Position numbers and translations under genes: made by a program. Shown in pieces: positions 1-10,539 of a stretch of 35,155 bases of DNA. This stretch comes from Euprymna scolopes (taxonomy: Eukaryota > Mollusca > Cephalopoda > Sepiida > Sepiolidae), in assembly GCA_024364805.1 (NCBI GenBank), contig CM044489.1, forward strand, positions 37,662,313 through 37,697,467, written 5' to 3'. The notes beneath the pieces were generated by a model. It did not search any database. It saw only the letters and a program-made list of their open reading frames with translations, and was not told the DNA's origin. Position 1 is the stretch's first letter. Each line of letters opens with the position of its first letter.

Positions 1-16
1 TATATATATATATATA
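1..16. repeat. (TA)n microsatellite, cut by window edge
   Basis: The window opens inside an uninterrupted TA dinucleotide run; its true left end lies outside the window. Confidence 0.9.
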
Positions 17-1130
17 ATCATTATTATATGAATTCAGATTATTTCACATCAGTTTGTGACAAACCAGTTTTTCATTGCGGCGTTAATTTTATTGCTTTTT
101 AGAGCACTTTTATTACCTGTTAATAGCTTTATTTTATCACGTGTCGCTCTATCTCAGACGTTTATATCTTTAATAGACTTCACTATGACTAACCCTTATA
201 AAACAAATAGTTTTGATTGACTTCATATGCCATAACTTATAAGCTGTCCATTTTAATCGCCACGTGTCTGTATTCCATAATTACAATTTCGCACTCGATG
301 ACGTTGTTCAACTCTAAACACTAAGTCATTCAAAAAGAAAATATTTTCACTTTTTATCTTGTTAAAGGCCTAAGGTTATGTCTGTAAACATCACTTCAGG
401 TATTTCCCATAATTCACATTTTTTTTTAAGAATCTAAAAAGACATTAAAATAAAATGGCAAATATTATTAGTATTTTCATTGAAGCTACGTAATGACAAT
501 TTTCCTATACTTTTCTCATAGATGTGTGTATCCAATATTGAAAAATATTATCATAGTCTATATATGTTAGCTATTACGATGTGCTAAAAAGGGGCATGGT
601 TGAAATGAAACGAAACTAGTATGAAATGTTCTATTTCAACTAATGGGGATTGTAAGTATTGCGTGCATGCAGCGACACTACTGTTTTAACAGAGTTGGCT
701 CCCCAAGTTATAAATCATGGAAATATTGGGAAGATGATTGACGATAGTAGCTTCCGGTTGCTTTTTATTTTGATCTCCTGGTTCAAATGCTCCCTCAAAT
801 ACCAACCTGGAAATTTCTACGAGTCGGCGCAGTGCACACGGCGTCTAGCTTTCGTAAATATTTATCCATCTGGCACTGGCCAAGTCCATAAGTAAAAGAC
901 AAGCTATAATAACTTAGGCTAGTGTTGATACGTTGTATACTTATGTATACATGCATAACTACAGTAATTGTGGAGGTGATTCAGTAGACATTTTTACATT
1001 GGTTCTTTATGAAAATAACTAAAAACTTGACAGTTACACGAATGCAAATTCATCATTATTAACATCTACTGTAAAATAAACAATAGGCATAAATACCCAG
1101 CTCGCCACACTCGAATCATTTTTATTTATT
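17..1130. other. AT-rich DNA without a recognised gene
   Basis: I see no conserved protein, RNA gene or element end here. A 78-codon frame at 659-895 has no recognisable domain and no splice or promoter context, so it is probably chance. A short T-rich stretch just before 1131 is the complement of the A-rich tail of the LINE that follows. Confidence 0.5.
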
Positions 1131-1173
1131 TTTTTACATGGTAGTTACCACTTATCAAGGCCCGGAAGCCACT
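1131..1173 (-). repeat. LINE 3'-terminal segment (copy also at 34341-34383)
   Basis: These 43 bases match 34341-34383 at 38 positions, in the same orientation. On the minus strand both run into an A-rich tail, as expected for the 3' end of a non-LTR element. This marks the 3' boundary of the deleted LINE copy here. Confidence 0.75.
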
Positions 1174-2580
1174 TGGGGATAAAGGTTGTTCCGTGTACAG
1201 TAATCAATTGGATAATATCGTAGTAATCTTTAGTCATGGAGATTTGATACTTATGACACACAGAAGAGTATTGGATCGTACTTAGAGGGAGATGAATTCT
1301 TAAATACAGGCATAATACGGTTTCCAGGGTGTTGGAAACCACTTCTCCTTAAGGCAACTCTTAAACAGTTTTGTAAATATGGGAGCAATTTCTGGTTGAA
1401 GCGTTTTCAACACGATAATTGGAATGCCGCCAGGGCCAGTTCCTTTGCTGGAATCAAAGTTCTTGATTAGCTTGGCGACGCTACGTTGCATAACGTGTTG
1501 TCTGTTATAGGAGAAAATACGGCGAGTTGATGTGCTTCGTCGCATAGGGTAGAATAAGCTGCAAATTTCTTTGCAAATAATTTGGCTTCGTCTGATGCTG
1601 ACAAGATGACTCATGTTCATTGATGATGGTTGGGATAGAACGCACGCTTCTGTTCAAGATCCTGTTTGCTATCTGCCAATACTAGTGGGGACCAAGTCGC
1701 CGCTCAGCTACTTTGGATTTAACGGACTGGGCATATAGCTCTTTTGCATTTTTTATTCTCTTTTACAGTGGCTGCTAGCAGTCCTGAAAGCAGCTTTCGT
1801 CTCAGTACATCTTTTACGTTGGTAGTTATGGAAAAAGTGATTTCTGTGCGCGCTGGCAGAATCACATTCAAGAGAAAACATGGCTGGATATTCGGTTTTT
1901 GTTGGAATTTATTTTGATAGTATGTATCGGTCATGTTTGATACTATAGAGGACACACCCTTTTTAAACACTGAATGCAGAGGTAGATCAAATATAAATGG
2001 GCGGATGCAATCCCAGTCAGCCATTGAGTATCGATGTACAGTACGATGGAGAGGTACGACTGAAGACTTATTACATTTCATTTGTATCTTAATTGATATA
2101 ACCAAATGGTCGGAAGATTCCAGAGGAGATAGAATGGAACATGAACATAGCCCAGGGAAAGTTGTGAGAAAAATGTTTAGAAGGTTAGCATACTGACCAG
2201 TAGTATCGAACACACTGGTGGGTTCGTGAACACTCTGAGTGAGGTCATAGTCAATGGCGAAATCATTACAGAACCTCCCCTCATCATCTGTCTTGTTTGA
2301 GTGCGTCAGCCATTCCACATTGTAGACATTGAAGTCACCATAAATGTGAATGTTAGCCGAAGGATGAGCAGACAGAATATGGCCAATTTTCTCAGATATA
2401 CTCCGCTGTTGCGGGGGCGAGAGAGGGCAAATATAAATGCGATGGTGTAAGCAAGTGCAATCTGGATGCACAGATAAAGTAAATTAGGATCTTCTCTGCA
2501 GATATCCCTACCACACGTAGAACCATCTTTAATGTAGGCAAATACATTTGGGGTCCTGATAAAATTATTTCTTCTTAGTC
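1131..2580 (-). mobile_element. Jockey-like LINE, internally deleted (endonuclease + RT start + 3' tail)
   Basis: Read on the minus strand this is a non-LTR retrotransposon that nicks the target with an APE-type endonuclease and reverse-transcribes its own RNA. The C-terminal part of the endonuclease is open at 2471-1719. Its GDFN metal-site motif is at residues 45-48 and SSDH, the usual terminal SDH motif, at 119-122. Upstream to about 2580 more endonuclease sequence is readable in another frame. At 1620-1300 the linker before the reverse transcriptase carries the IPIIVLKTL block, shared with the plus-strand copy near 20390-20420. Just after the position of the first RT motifs (about 1250) the sequence jumps to a 3' tail ending in an A-rich stretch at about 1131, so most of the RT palm and thumb is missing. 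Stops and frameshifts make it dead. The family is jockey-like by protein resemblance; the exact clade is not proven. Confidence 0.85.
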
Positions 2581-3194
2581 CAGCGGTGCCGCTTTTTCTC
2601 CACGTGTGACTTACATTTGTCTCATATGTGAGTTTTCCTTGTGTTAATGTATGTTTTTTTTAATTTAATATGTTTTTTATTTCCTCGCTTTTTACGTAAT
2701 CGTTCTCATTCTGCCTTCATTTAATCACAGTTGTTAACAGTGCATAATTTTAGAGGTATTACTTCATATACAACCCCCATCTAATATATTCATAAAATAA
2801 ATGCCATGTGCACGTTCGCAATATTATCACAAGATGGCAATAAGGATTTTCAGAGTTTAAATATATACAAATATATATATATATATATATATAATAGACA
2901 TTACAATTAAATTTACCAAAATGATCCAAGATGGTAAAATTAAAGTATAATATAAATATTAAAGAATTAATATTTATAAAGTTATCCCAGCCAGATGTAA
3001 AAGCTCGATAAGACCAAATAGGAGATAGAGCTTTTAATACGAGCAAACAGTAAATAAAACATGTTAAAAACACTTTGAAAAAGAGTTGAAAACGTATTTA
3101 ATCTGAAAAGGAAACACTTGATAAGTGGATAGTCCATAATCCGCGGAGTTTCGAAGAAATACTTTCCTTCTCATCAGAGGGTCGGAATTAGCAA
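2581..3194. other. AT-rich spacer with (AT)n tract
   Basis: No gene recognised. It contains an (AT)n microsatellite at about 2859-2892. A 104-codon minus frame spanning that repeat (2759-3073) owes its poly-YI stretch to the microsatellite and is not taken as a gene. Confidence 0.5.
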
Positions 3195-3656
3195 AATTCA
3201 GGATCGGATTTTGCATGGAAAAGTATTTGATGAAACAGCAAGTAAGTCAAAGGTTAAATCGCTGGGGTATCGAAGGATTCGGAAACTACACAAAATTATA
3301 CAATCTCCCACAGAATCCTTACGCCCCCGAATTTCTCGAAAAGAAGGCGATTGTTTTTGCAGAACTGATTCAATGCTAAGACGATAGAAGTCTGTCTCTG
3401 AATGTAAGCGACGCCTTGGATGATGGACGGAAAGCATTGAACATATTAAGAGAGCATTATTTATCAAAATGAAAACCGAGAATTATATCACTATATACAG
3501 AATTAACGTCTCTAAAACGTACGGAGGATTAAACTATTACTGACTACGTTATAAGGACAGTAACAACGGTCAGTGCCTTAACCCACATGGGTGAAATAAT
3601 AAACGATATCCTGATAATATCAATTACCCTCAAGAGCATTAAAGGTTACTTAGCGA

Positions 3657-3660
<4 letters not shown>
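3195..3660 (+). mobile_element. Copia-type LTR retrotransposon gag fossil (fragment)
   Basis: The plus strand resembles, in pieces, the gag-like N-terminal region of Ty1/copia polyproteins found in many invertebrates, including the short conserved blocks LREHYLSK and TITDYV. It is a small internal fragment: I see no LTRs, protease, integrase or reverse transcriptase. It is clearly broken, with a handful of interruptions, and looks old. Its right end coincides with a (TA)n microsatellite at 3659-3692. The minus-strand frame at 3198-3467 is a shadow of this fossil. Confidence 0.65.

Positions 3661-3692
<32 letters not shown>
3659..3692. repeat. (TA)n microsatellite
   Basis: Uninterrupted AT/TA run of about 34 bases directly at the end of the Copia-type fossil. 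Confidence 0.95.
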
Positions 3693-3694
<2 letters not shown>

Positions 3695-5220
3695 TGTTTA
3701 TTTATTTATCATGCTTACATAACAATCGTCGTCATTAAACATTCTTGCAAACGCTTAATTGTTAACATAACATATTTTAAAGTGCTCAAATATTTATAAT
3801 CAATTCAGATAATAAACGTCACCGAATTACATTTTATTAAAATTTTATGACTACAAACACGTAAAAAGCAACGAGGAATTTTATTGTCAACATTATATTT
3901 ATTTTATAAAAGGTTGAAGACGTGGAACAAATACAAAATCGCAATCTTGAAGGTCAGCTAAAAATGTGTTTATCAATTTGCTAGAAACCAAGCAGGTTGG
4001 TTTTTTTCTGATCTATTTTTATATTCATTTAATAATTTACCTGCCTTGCTCACACGGCTCTAGATTACTTTAATTTATCTTTCTAATTCTGCAGTATTAA
4101 TGTGTTCGACACATTACCTCGCCCAATTCATTTCAACATTGTTTTCGCGTTGCATGCATATATGTATGTCTTTTTAATCATGTCTTATATATACCAGATT
4201 TTAAATTATATAATAATCACTAAAAGCGTCAGAGAAATATAGAATACACGAATACATCAAATGATAATTTCAATACAATACTTATTGCAATTATCATTCT
4301 ATCTATGAAATAATATTAAAAAATGGTTTTCATATATAGTTTTGGCATTGCCTATTAATTGTACTTGTTTACATAAATTAGAATTATTTAAGTTATAATA
4401 TAATTATTCAGAGAATGTGCACATCTTAGTCTGTAGTTTACTTTTGATGTCCTCAGAATTAAAGGAACGTAATTCTATAATGGTTTTTACACAGCCCTTG
4501 CGAAATTCAAATATTTTGCGAGACGAGTCACAATACGTTGCCTACTGAGTTGCGTGTTATTTTGGATTTTTCGTTTAGTTTTACATCTGCGACAAGACTA
4601 GAATGCGAGGACAATTAATAACTTCTATAGGTTATTCGAATAGTCGCGTCAGATTCCTCGATAAACCTATCACTTTATGTTTTCTTGCTATTTGTCTGTT
4701 TTGAATTAGACGTAACATTATTTCCTTTTTATGTTTATACTCTTAGAGCAAAGTACAACAATTGTAGTTCTCATGCAAACATTTATCGTCAAAGATGAAA
4801 CCCTAATAGATAAAATCAAATATAATAAATAATATCATGATGCCTGTCCGAACCCCACCAATGCCATATTCACCTCATGCAATTTCAAATAGAGCTATAA
4901 ATTTCTATACAAGTCGTTGCATGTGCATTATAAAATATGCACATTTATTGCCTAAATACCTTTTCAAATGCGATAATAAACTATACTCCACAATGGTCAA
5001 ATGTATTACGCATTTGTATGTTGTTTGAATATTATTTTACAGAAACCATTCATAGTGCCTTTTAGAGAATATGTCCATGGCTAATTATCTGGAATCAGGT
5101 TAATCTAATAATATAAACTGTACAATGCCATGTTTTCTCGAATGCATTTGTAATATACGAGCCTTTTTTATTAATATAGTAAACTTAATTGAAACAAGAA
5201 TACTCTTGTTTAATATTCTT
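3693..5220. other. AT-rich DNA, nothing recognised
   Basis: No conserved coding sequence, element end or RNA gene was found in this stretch. A 63-codon frame at 4837-5028 and a second frame beginning at 5125 that runs into the following microsatellite have no recognisable features. Confidence 0.5.
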
Positions 5221-5266
5221 TCTCCTTCTCTTTCCTTCCGTTTCTCACTCTTTCTCTCCCTTTCTA

Positions 5267-5314
<48 letters not shown>
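5221..5314. repeat. Compound (TC)n-(TA)n microsatellite
   Basis: A pyrimidine-rich stretch passes into a pure TC run (about 5266-5283) and then a TA run (about 5283-5314). The same compound architecture, in complementary form, occurs at 12867-13050. Confidence 0.9.
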
Positions 5315-5318
<4 letters not shown>

Positions 5319-5781
5319 CTTTTATTTGTTTTGCATAAATATTTAGGTATCGCTACACAATCATTATTATATGTCAGTAAAGTAGATATAGCTTACTAGA
5401 GACTTCAGAAAGGAATGTTCCTTTCCAGTTCTTAATGGGTTTTAAAGAAAGTTTACAAGAGATCTCGACCGCGGGGCAGTCACATGATAATTAAAATCAA
5501 AACAAAATAAAATAAAAACAGAGACGATTAACGAGTGAAAACAGAAAATAAAAACAAATACAATAAGACAAGAACCAAAATACAAAATAAACTGTTTGAC
5601 AGATAGAATTAAGTAAGGGGGAGAGTAAAATGAAAGATAGTGTTCAGGGGAAGAGTATAGTTTAAAAAGATTAGTAAGTGCAGAAGGAGTAGAATAAGTT
5701 ATAATTTACATTTAACTCATACAACAGACAAAGGAAACGTACGTCTCAGTCAGGTGGGGCAATGACACTGGCCAACACATA

Positions 5782-5851
5782 TTAAGCAACGTTGAGCCTT
5801 ACCAGTACCAGATGGGTGACCATTCGACAAGGCTAGGCGCTTTATGTACTT
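5782..5851 (+). pseudogene. 5S rRNA-like fragment (3' two-thirds)
   Basis: The segment follows the order of the 3' two-thirds of metazoan 5S rRNA. It begins TTAAGCAACGT, has an AGTAC block, then GATGGGTGACC at the internal control C-box region, then a degraded distal part ending near 5851. By eye about two thirds of positions agree with a molluscan-type 5S consensus recalled from memory. The first third of 5S is not recognisable upstream. It could be a degenerate 5S pseudogene or the head of a 5S-derived (SINE3-type) retroposon; no SINE body or A-tail was recognised. It is not expected to make functional 5S rRNA. Confidence 0.5.
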
Positions 5852-6990
5852 TCTGAGAAGCACTCCCTTAAAAAAGAACTTTTCGCTACTAATTTAAGGA
5901 GTTTTATTCCGGGAGTCATATACTTTTTCACATCAAATCAAGTTATTGATAAATTTGTTATTTCATACTTTTTAACTTTAAAATTAAGTGATCTACCTTC
6001 CTGTTTTGAATCCATTATCCCCATTTAAGTTACGCTTTATGAAAAAGTTGTTTTTCTATCCTAATTTCCTTTTTCTGGTTTACTTGCTTTTTGCAATCAC
6101 TGGCAACACATACCGCCCCCTTCTACTTTATCTGACTCGATCCCCCATATCAACGGGTTTTTACTCATTTCTTTTCATGAACAATGTGTTTGTTTACTCG
6201 TCATGCACCGTAACATTTCATGTTCGATTTCTTTACGAACATATTAAGTTTTTCGATCGCTTGAACTCCTTTATTTTCCTATCCTGGTCTGTGATATGTT
6301 TTGATATTCTCATAATCGCTATGTTCTCCTGTTAAGGTTTTACCTGTTCCCTTTAAATAACTATACTTGGGTATGATGTACTAGTTTTCTAGGTCGTTAT
6401 TTTTAAGAATAGTTTATCTTATTGCGAAGCGTAGTGTATGCAACAACGTTTTTCTACATGGCTTATAGCTTCATAATGACAACTGTAGAATTATTGTGGG
6501 TATGTTACTTAATCATTAATTAACAATGTGCTATACAATGAGGGATGTAACTGGTCAGAAGTGGACACTTAGTAGTAAATAGACCTACCGATGGTAGAAT
6601 GTTTGTGTTGTTTTCTGAGTCAAAATATGGTTTATTCTTTTAATGCAATGAAATCATTCGAAAGTCAGACAGTAAATGATAAAGCTGCATTATTTTACTT
6701 TCGTTGCAGATATTCGGAGCAAAAATAAAGCATAGGTAGATCATCTCTTATACGACGTTGTTTAACCAATCCAAATGGTTGTTGCTATATTTGTGGGGGA
6801 ATATACCTTGCACTCTAACAAGGGATGATGGAATTTGGGAAATGCATTGAGAATCTTTGAGAATAGACAAAAGAAAGGATAGAAAGTCACCCCACTTTTG
6901 TAATCCAAATGATATGGCATGAATAGGAAAACTATATTAATGACTGCTATTTATGTGCATTTAAAATTGAAGGAATCAACAAAAATAACA
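5852..6990. other. AT-rich DNA without a recognised gene
   Basis: The largest open frame (5988-6335, 115 codons) is very hydrophobic because the DNA is T-rich on the plus strand. It shows no family motif and I do not call it a gene. No RNA gene or element boundary was recognised. Confidence 0.45.
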
Positions 6991-7001
6991 GGAATTAGCT
7001 G

Positions 7002-8066
7002 ATGTATCCAAACCTAAAGTCTACAATTAGGTCGATTCCACACTGCCATAAAGTTCCTGTTTACGTGTTTAAAAGATATCCTGTATTAAAATCGCTTGAA
7101 TCTGAACAGGACCAAACCCCTGCTTTATTTTATGACAAGAGTCAAATTATTGTTAAAAATATCGGTTTTCCCTTTCTTCAATATAACTACTTTCAAGAAG
7201 AACTTAATGATCTTATTATATATCTTCCCATTTCTAAAGGATCCTCTGAATAATTAGCTTAAAGACTCAAACTAAAAATAAACTTCAGCCTTAAACTCGC
7301 ATAAATTTCTAGAGAAAATGTAATGATATATTAAATTATTACCGCGTTTCACTCAGGAAAATAACATAGTATATTGCATCGATTTTGATGGCCTTCTGCG
7401 GCAGCTTTGTGTCGAACAGAATGTCTCAAGATTGGCACCTTTTATAGATAGTTAAAAAAAATTAAACATGTTCTTCATCACAATGAAAATTATATAGATC
7501 AGTTTCTTAAGGCCATTCAGCGACACTCCAAGAAGAATATGATGAAATCAAACTTGTTCTAAAAACGATTAGACACGGACGGAAGCAATGGATCATATGC
7601 CAATATTTGAAAATTGTTGGAAGGTTACTACACAAAATGTACCAGCATTTTGTGTTTAAGGGATTGTAAGTTAAGAACAAAGCACGGGATAATAAAAGAG
7701 TGGCTTGTGTGCAATGCACTGAGTCTTGGCTCTTAATATTCTGGTGTCTCCTTACTTTGAGCATTCAAAAATTACGTATTATTATGTATTCTTTTATTTA
7801 TCCCGGATTCTTAATTTAACGAATGGCGCAGATGTATTTTTTTTTAATTCTACAGAATTGAGGGCATGCACAGCATTTACGAAGGTAGTAAAATGAACCC
7901 CAACGCCCAACTACAAACAACTTTACCCAAAAGTTTCAAGGAACTGGGTGCAAATATAAGCACTAATTTACATTTTTTGCGCAACCACCTTGCCCGTTTT
8001 CCAGAAAACCTAGGTAATGTGAGCGACGAGCAGGTGTCGAATATATGTTTTTGTGCTTACTGTTAA
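7002..8066 (+). pseudogene. Broken member of an uncharacterised invertebrate protein family, probably mobile
   Basis: Several plus-strand segments, in the right order, resemble a large protein of unknown function that I recall from many invertebrate genomes (hemipterans, cnidarians, molluscs). The first segment (7002-7253) has IRSIPHCHKVPV and later ELNDLIIYLPISK, like family blocks of the form RPVPH..ELPVP and ELNDLVRDL.LSK. Near 7500-7590 a GHSATLQEEYDEIKLVL block precedes a QWIIC block. The last segment (7866-8066) has SFKELGANIS and LARFPENLGNVSDEQ, the family's most conserved C-terminal region. The copy is interrupted several times and lacks much of the middle. Repeated occurrence across phyla suggests a transposon-borne gene, but I do not know its biochemical role. 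Confidence 0.6.
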
Positions 8067-8422
8067 GTTTCTTATCTTATTGTAATATCAAATAATTTTC
8101 TTGTGCACTCATTAAGTATCCGCATTTCATTTTATTTCTAAATTAACTTTTATTGTGAGTTTACACAACCCGTACATGCAATCCTGATAATAACTTTGTG
8201 AACTTCCCATAAAATTCAGAAAAATCTAAACATTTGAAAAAGCAACACGAGATGTTAACTCTAGAGTAATCTATAATTGATTGATTGAAACATACTCATG
8301 ATTGTGTTGCAATATTCCAATATTAATGCAAACATAAATAAAAGAAGATATATGCTTTATTTGTATATAAAACTCTTGTATAAACCTCGTTATGAATTAA
8401 TCTTCGAGTATTTTTCACTCAG
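8067..8422. other. AT-rich spacer
   Basis: No gene, RNA or element recognised between the unknown-family fossil and the (TAA)n tract. Confidence 0.5.

Positions 8423-8473
<51 letters not shown>
8423..8473. repeat. (TAA)n microsatellite at the LINE 3' end
   Basis: About 16 uninterrupted TAA units on the plus strand (TTA on the minus strand). The tract lies directly downstream of the 3' end of the minus-strand REL-endonuclease LINE, so it is either that element's 3' tail or its target. Confidence 0.95.
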
Positions 8474-10425
8474 TCTGATTTCCTTTATCAACATCTCCCT
8501 GAAAAGATATGGGATTCATTTCCAGAGGATTTCCCTCAATCCAAACTAGGAGCTTCAAAGATCAAGGGCTTCCCTAAGGATGTTTGTAGTACCTACTATA
8601 GCAGAGCTCTGCGGACCGCCTGTCCTTCCACATGATTAGATACTAATCATAGCGTACCAACCACGACCGGGATTATTTGTTTTAACTCTATGTATACGAC
8701 TTATCGCCTAAGCCAAATGGAGCACAATTGCCCCATTTCTCGTTCCTCTACTCTCACAAATTTCGGTCCCAGGGAACTGAGACGTTGGCAATCTGCTATT
8801 TTTTTTAGATTTGTCAACGACGACAAAATCCGGCCGATTATGTTCCATTAGCTTAGTCGTTATGACACTTTTATCCCACCACATATCTACATTGCTAACA
8901 TCCTTTGTTCTCACGTCATTAGAAACCTCCTCAAACCACTTTCCATCACACGTCACCCCAATTTTCTTACAGACCTTCTAATATATCCGGAGTTCCAAGT
9001 GATCGTGTCTTTTGCAGTACTCTGTATGGGCCAACCACTTCCTCCTTCTGCAAGGTGTGCAATGAACTCTGATGTTTTACCGTAAATCCGGCATTCTGCG
9101 ACAATGTTCTCTCCTAGAATCACTTTTTTGAACAGTCATGTTCCTAATGCCTGCTCTTGTGCTGCACAAACAAAAGCTTCAGTACTCTTAGCCAGATACC
9201 CAGCTCTAAACCATTGCCATGAACATTTCATCAGCCACTTCTGCTATGTCCTGGAAAAACTCTCCGTTCATTTTCTTCCTAGCCAGTTTCTCTGCCCTTT
9301 CTTTATCCATACGTTTCACATACTCAGCCTTGGTATAACATACCTCCACTTCATTGGCTACAATCTTAAGCATTCACTCCTCACTTCTAACCACATGTTC
9401 CTTCGCCGACATCGCCTTAGATCTAACACGATCTTTTACACTTTTCAATCCTCTCCAACGGTTTATCTTCTTTTCATACAGCCTAGCTACGCTACTTCGA
9501 ATGTGAAATATACCAAACATTGCTAATCCTTTTCTTGTTTCGATATCCATGGCATGCAAATCCTTGTCAGACAATTCTAAACTTCCCGTACTTTATCTCA
9601 AAACACTCACTGCCCATGCATTCGCCGCTTTCATTAGGTTTCCTCCATACAGTTTCACTCTTCTAAGATACTCCTTCCTGATTTTTACTTTCATCTCTAT
9701 GTTCATGATGCCTACACCTTCCAGCACTTCCAAATACTTATACCCTATATCTTCTATTTCTTTCATGATTCCTCAATTTGGCAACACTATTCTATTCGAA
9801 TGAAACATTCCTCCCCTTTTGATCACCAGCAACGCACATTTACTAATTCCAAACTCCATCCGTATATCTTCCGAGTATGTCCCTACGATTCTACCAATTA
9901 TTCTATTTCCATCTCATTTTTACCGAATATATTGAAATCCTCCATAAAAAGTATATGGTCGAGGCGTCTACCACCCGATCCAAAGTTATACCCCAGATGT
10001 TCTTTCTTCAAGAGGATTTTCAGTGGTATCCTTAACATTACAAAAAGAAGTGGAGATAACGAATCTCCTTGGGATATTCCACGTTTAATGCTAACCTGCG
10101 TGACCTCCACACTGTTAACTGTCAGCACATTTCTCCAGTAAGAAATACTTGTCTGCAAAAGCCCTATCATATCCTCAGCAATCTTCACCATCGATAGTGT
10201 TTCACGAGTCCATGAATGAAGCATTGTTGTAACTGATCCATGCTACACTCAGAGTCCTCTTCTTCCTCTTTCAATCCTGCATTACTGCCTTATCAATATT
10301 GAGTTGCTCCCCTGTCGCCCTCGAACCTTACCGTCACTCTTTCTGTTCATCAGGGAAAGCATCATTACTCACAAGAAGCACATAGATTTTTTCCAGGCAA
10401 CACCAGATGCTGATTCTGGCTGTAC
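8474..10425 (-). mobile_element. REL-endonuclease LINE (R4/Dong/NeSL-like), decayed
   Basis: On the minus strand the segment carries, in order, the C-terminal two thirds of an early-type LINE protein. A degenerate RT motif A (AWISYNNA) lies near 10235-10215. Then 10224-9898 contains GISQGDSLSPLLF (RT motif B) and FMED, where most relatives have (Y/F)MDD (motif C). A thumb region at 9574-9374 includes RWRGLKSV. A zinc-knuckle region near 9115-9060 keeps only part of its Cys/His set. Next comes a restriction-like endonuclease core with RPDFVVVDK (8956-8708). The usual C-terminal PVVVGTL and RALL blocks are readable near 8670-8590. This order is typical of R2/R4/NeSL-type elements, which cut DNA with a PD-(D/E)xK nuclease. 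Multiple stops, frameshifts and altered catalytic residues show it is inactive. The 5' part is truncated near 10425. The plus-strand frames at 9104-10141 are shadows. Confidence 0.8.
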
Positions 10426-10539
10426 TATGTTGTATATAAATATATATACAGCGTTACTTAACGGTTGAAAATATTTGTTATTTTACCATTAATGGTTGCT
10501 TTTCTCTATTTCAGATATTTTACAGATAATATTTTGGAA

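Noticed and set aside
760-820. TGGTTCAAATGCTCC resembling a tRNA B box
   Set aside because: No A box at the right distance and no cloverleaf stems.
3198-3467. 89-codon minus-strand frame
   Set aside because: Antisense to the Copia-type gag fossil; no motif of its own.
5988-6335. 115-codon hydrophobic frame that could suggest a membrane protein
   Set aside because: The plus strand is T-rich here, which gives Phe/Leu/Ile/Tyr codons by composition. There is no family motif, no clear start context and no conserved pattern.
9104-10141. Plus-strand frames of 84-140 codons
   Set aside because: They lie antisense to the REL-endonuclease LINE, whose RT and nuclease motifs are on the minus strand.
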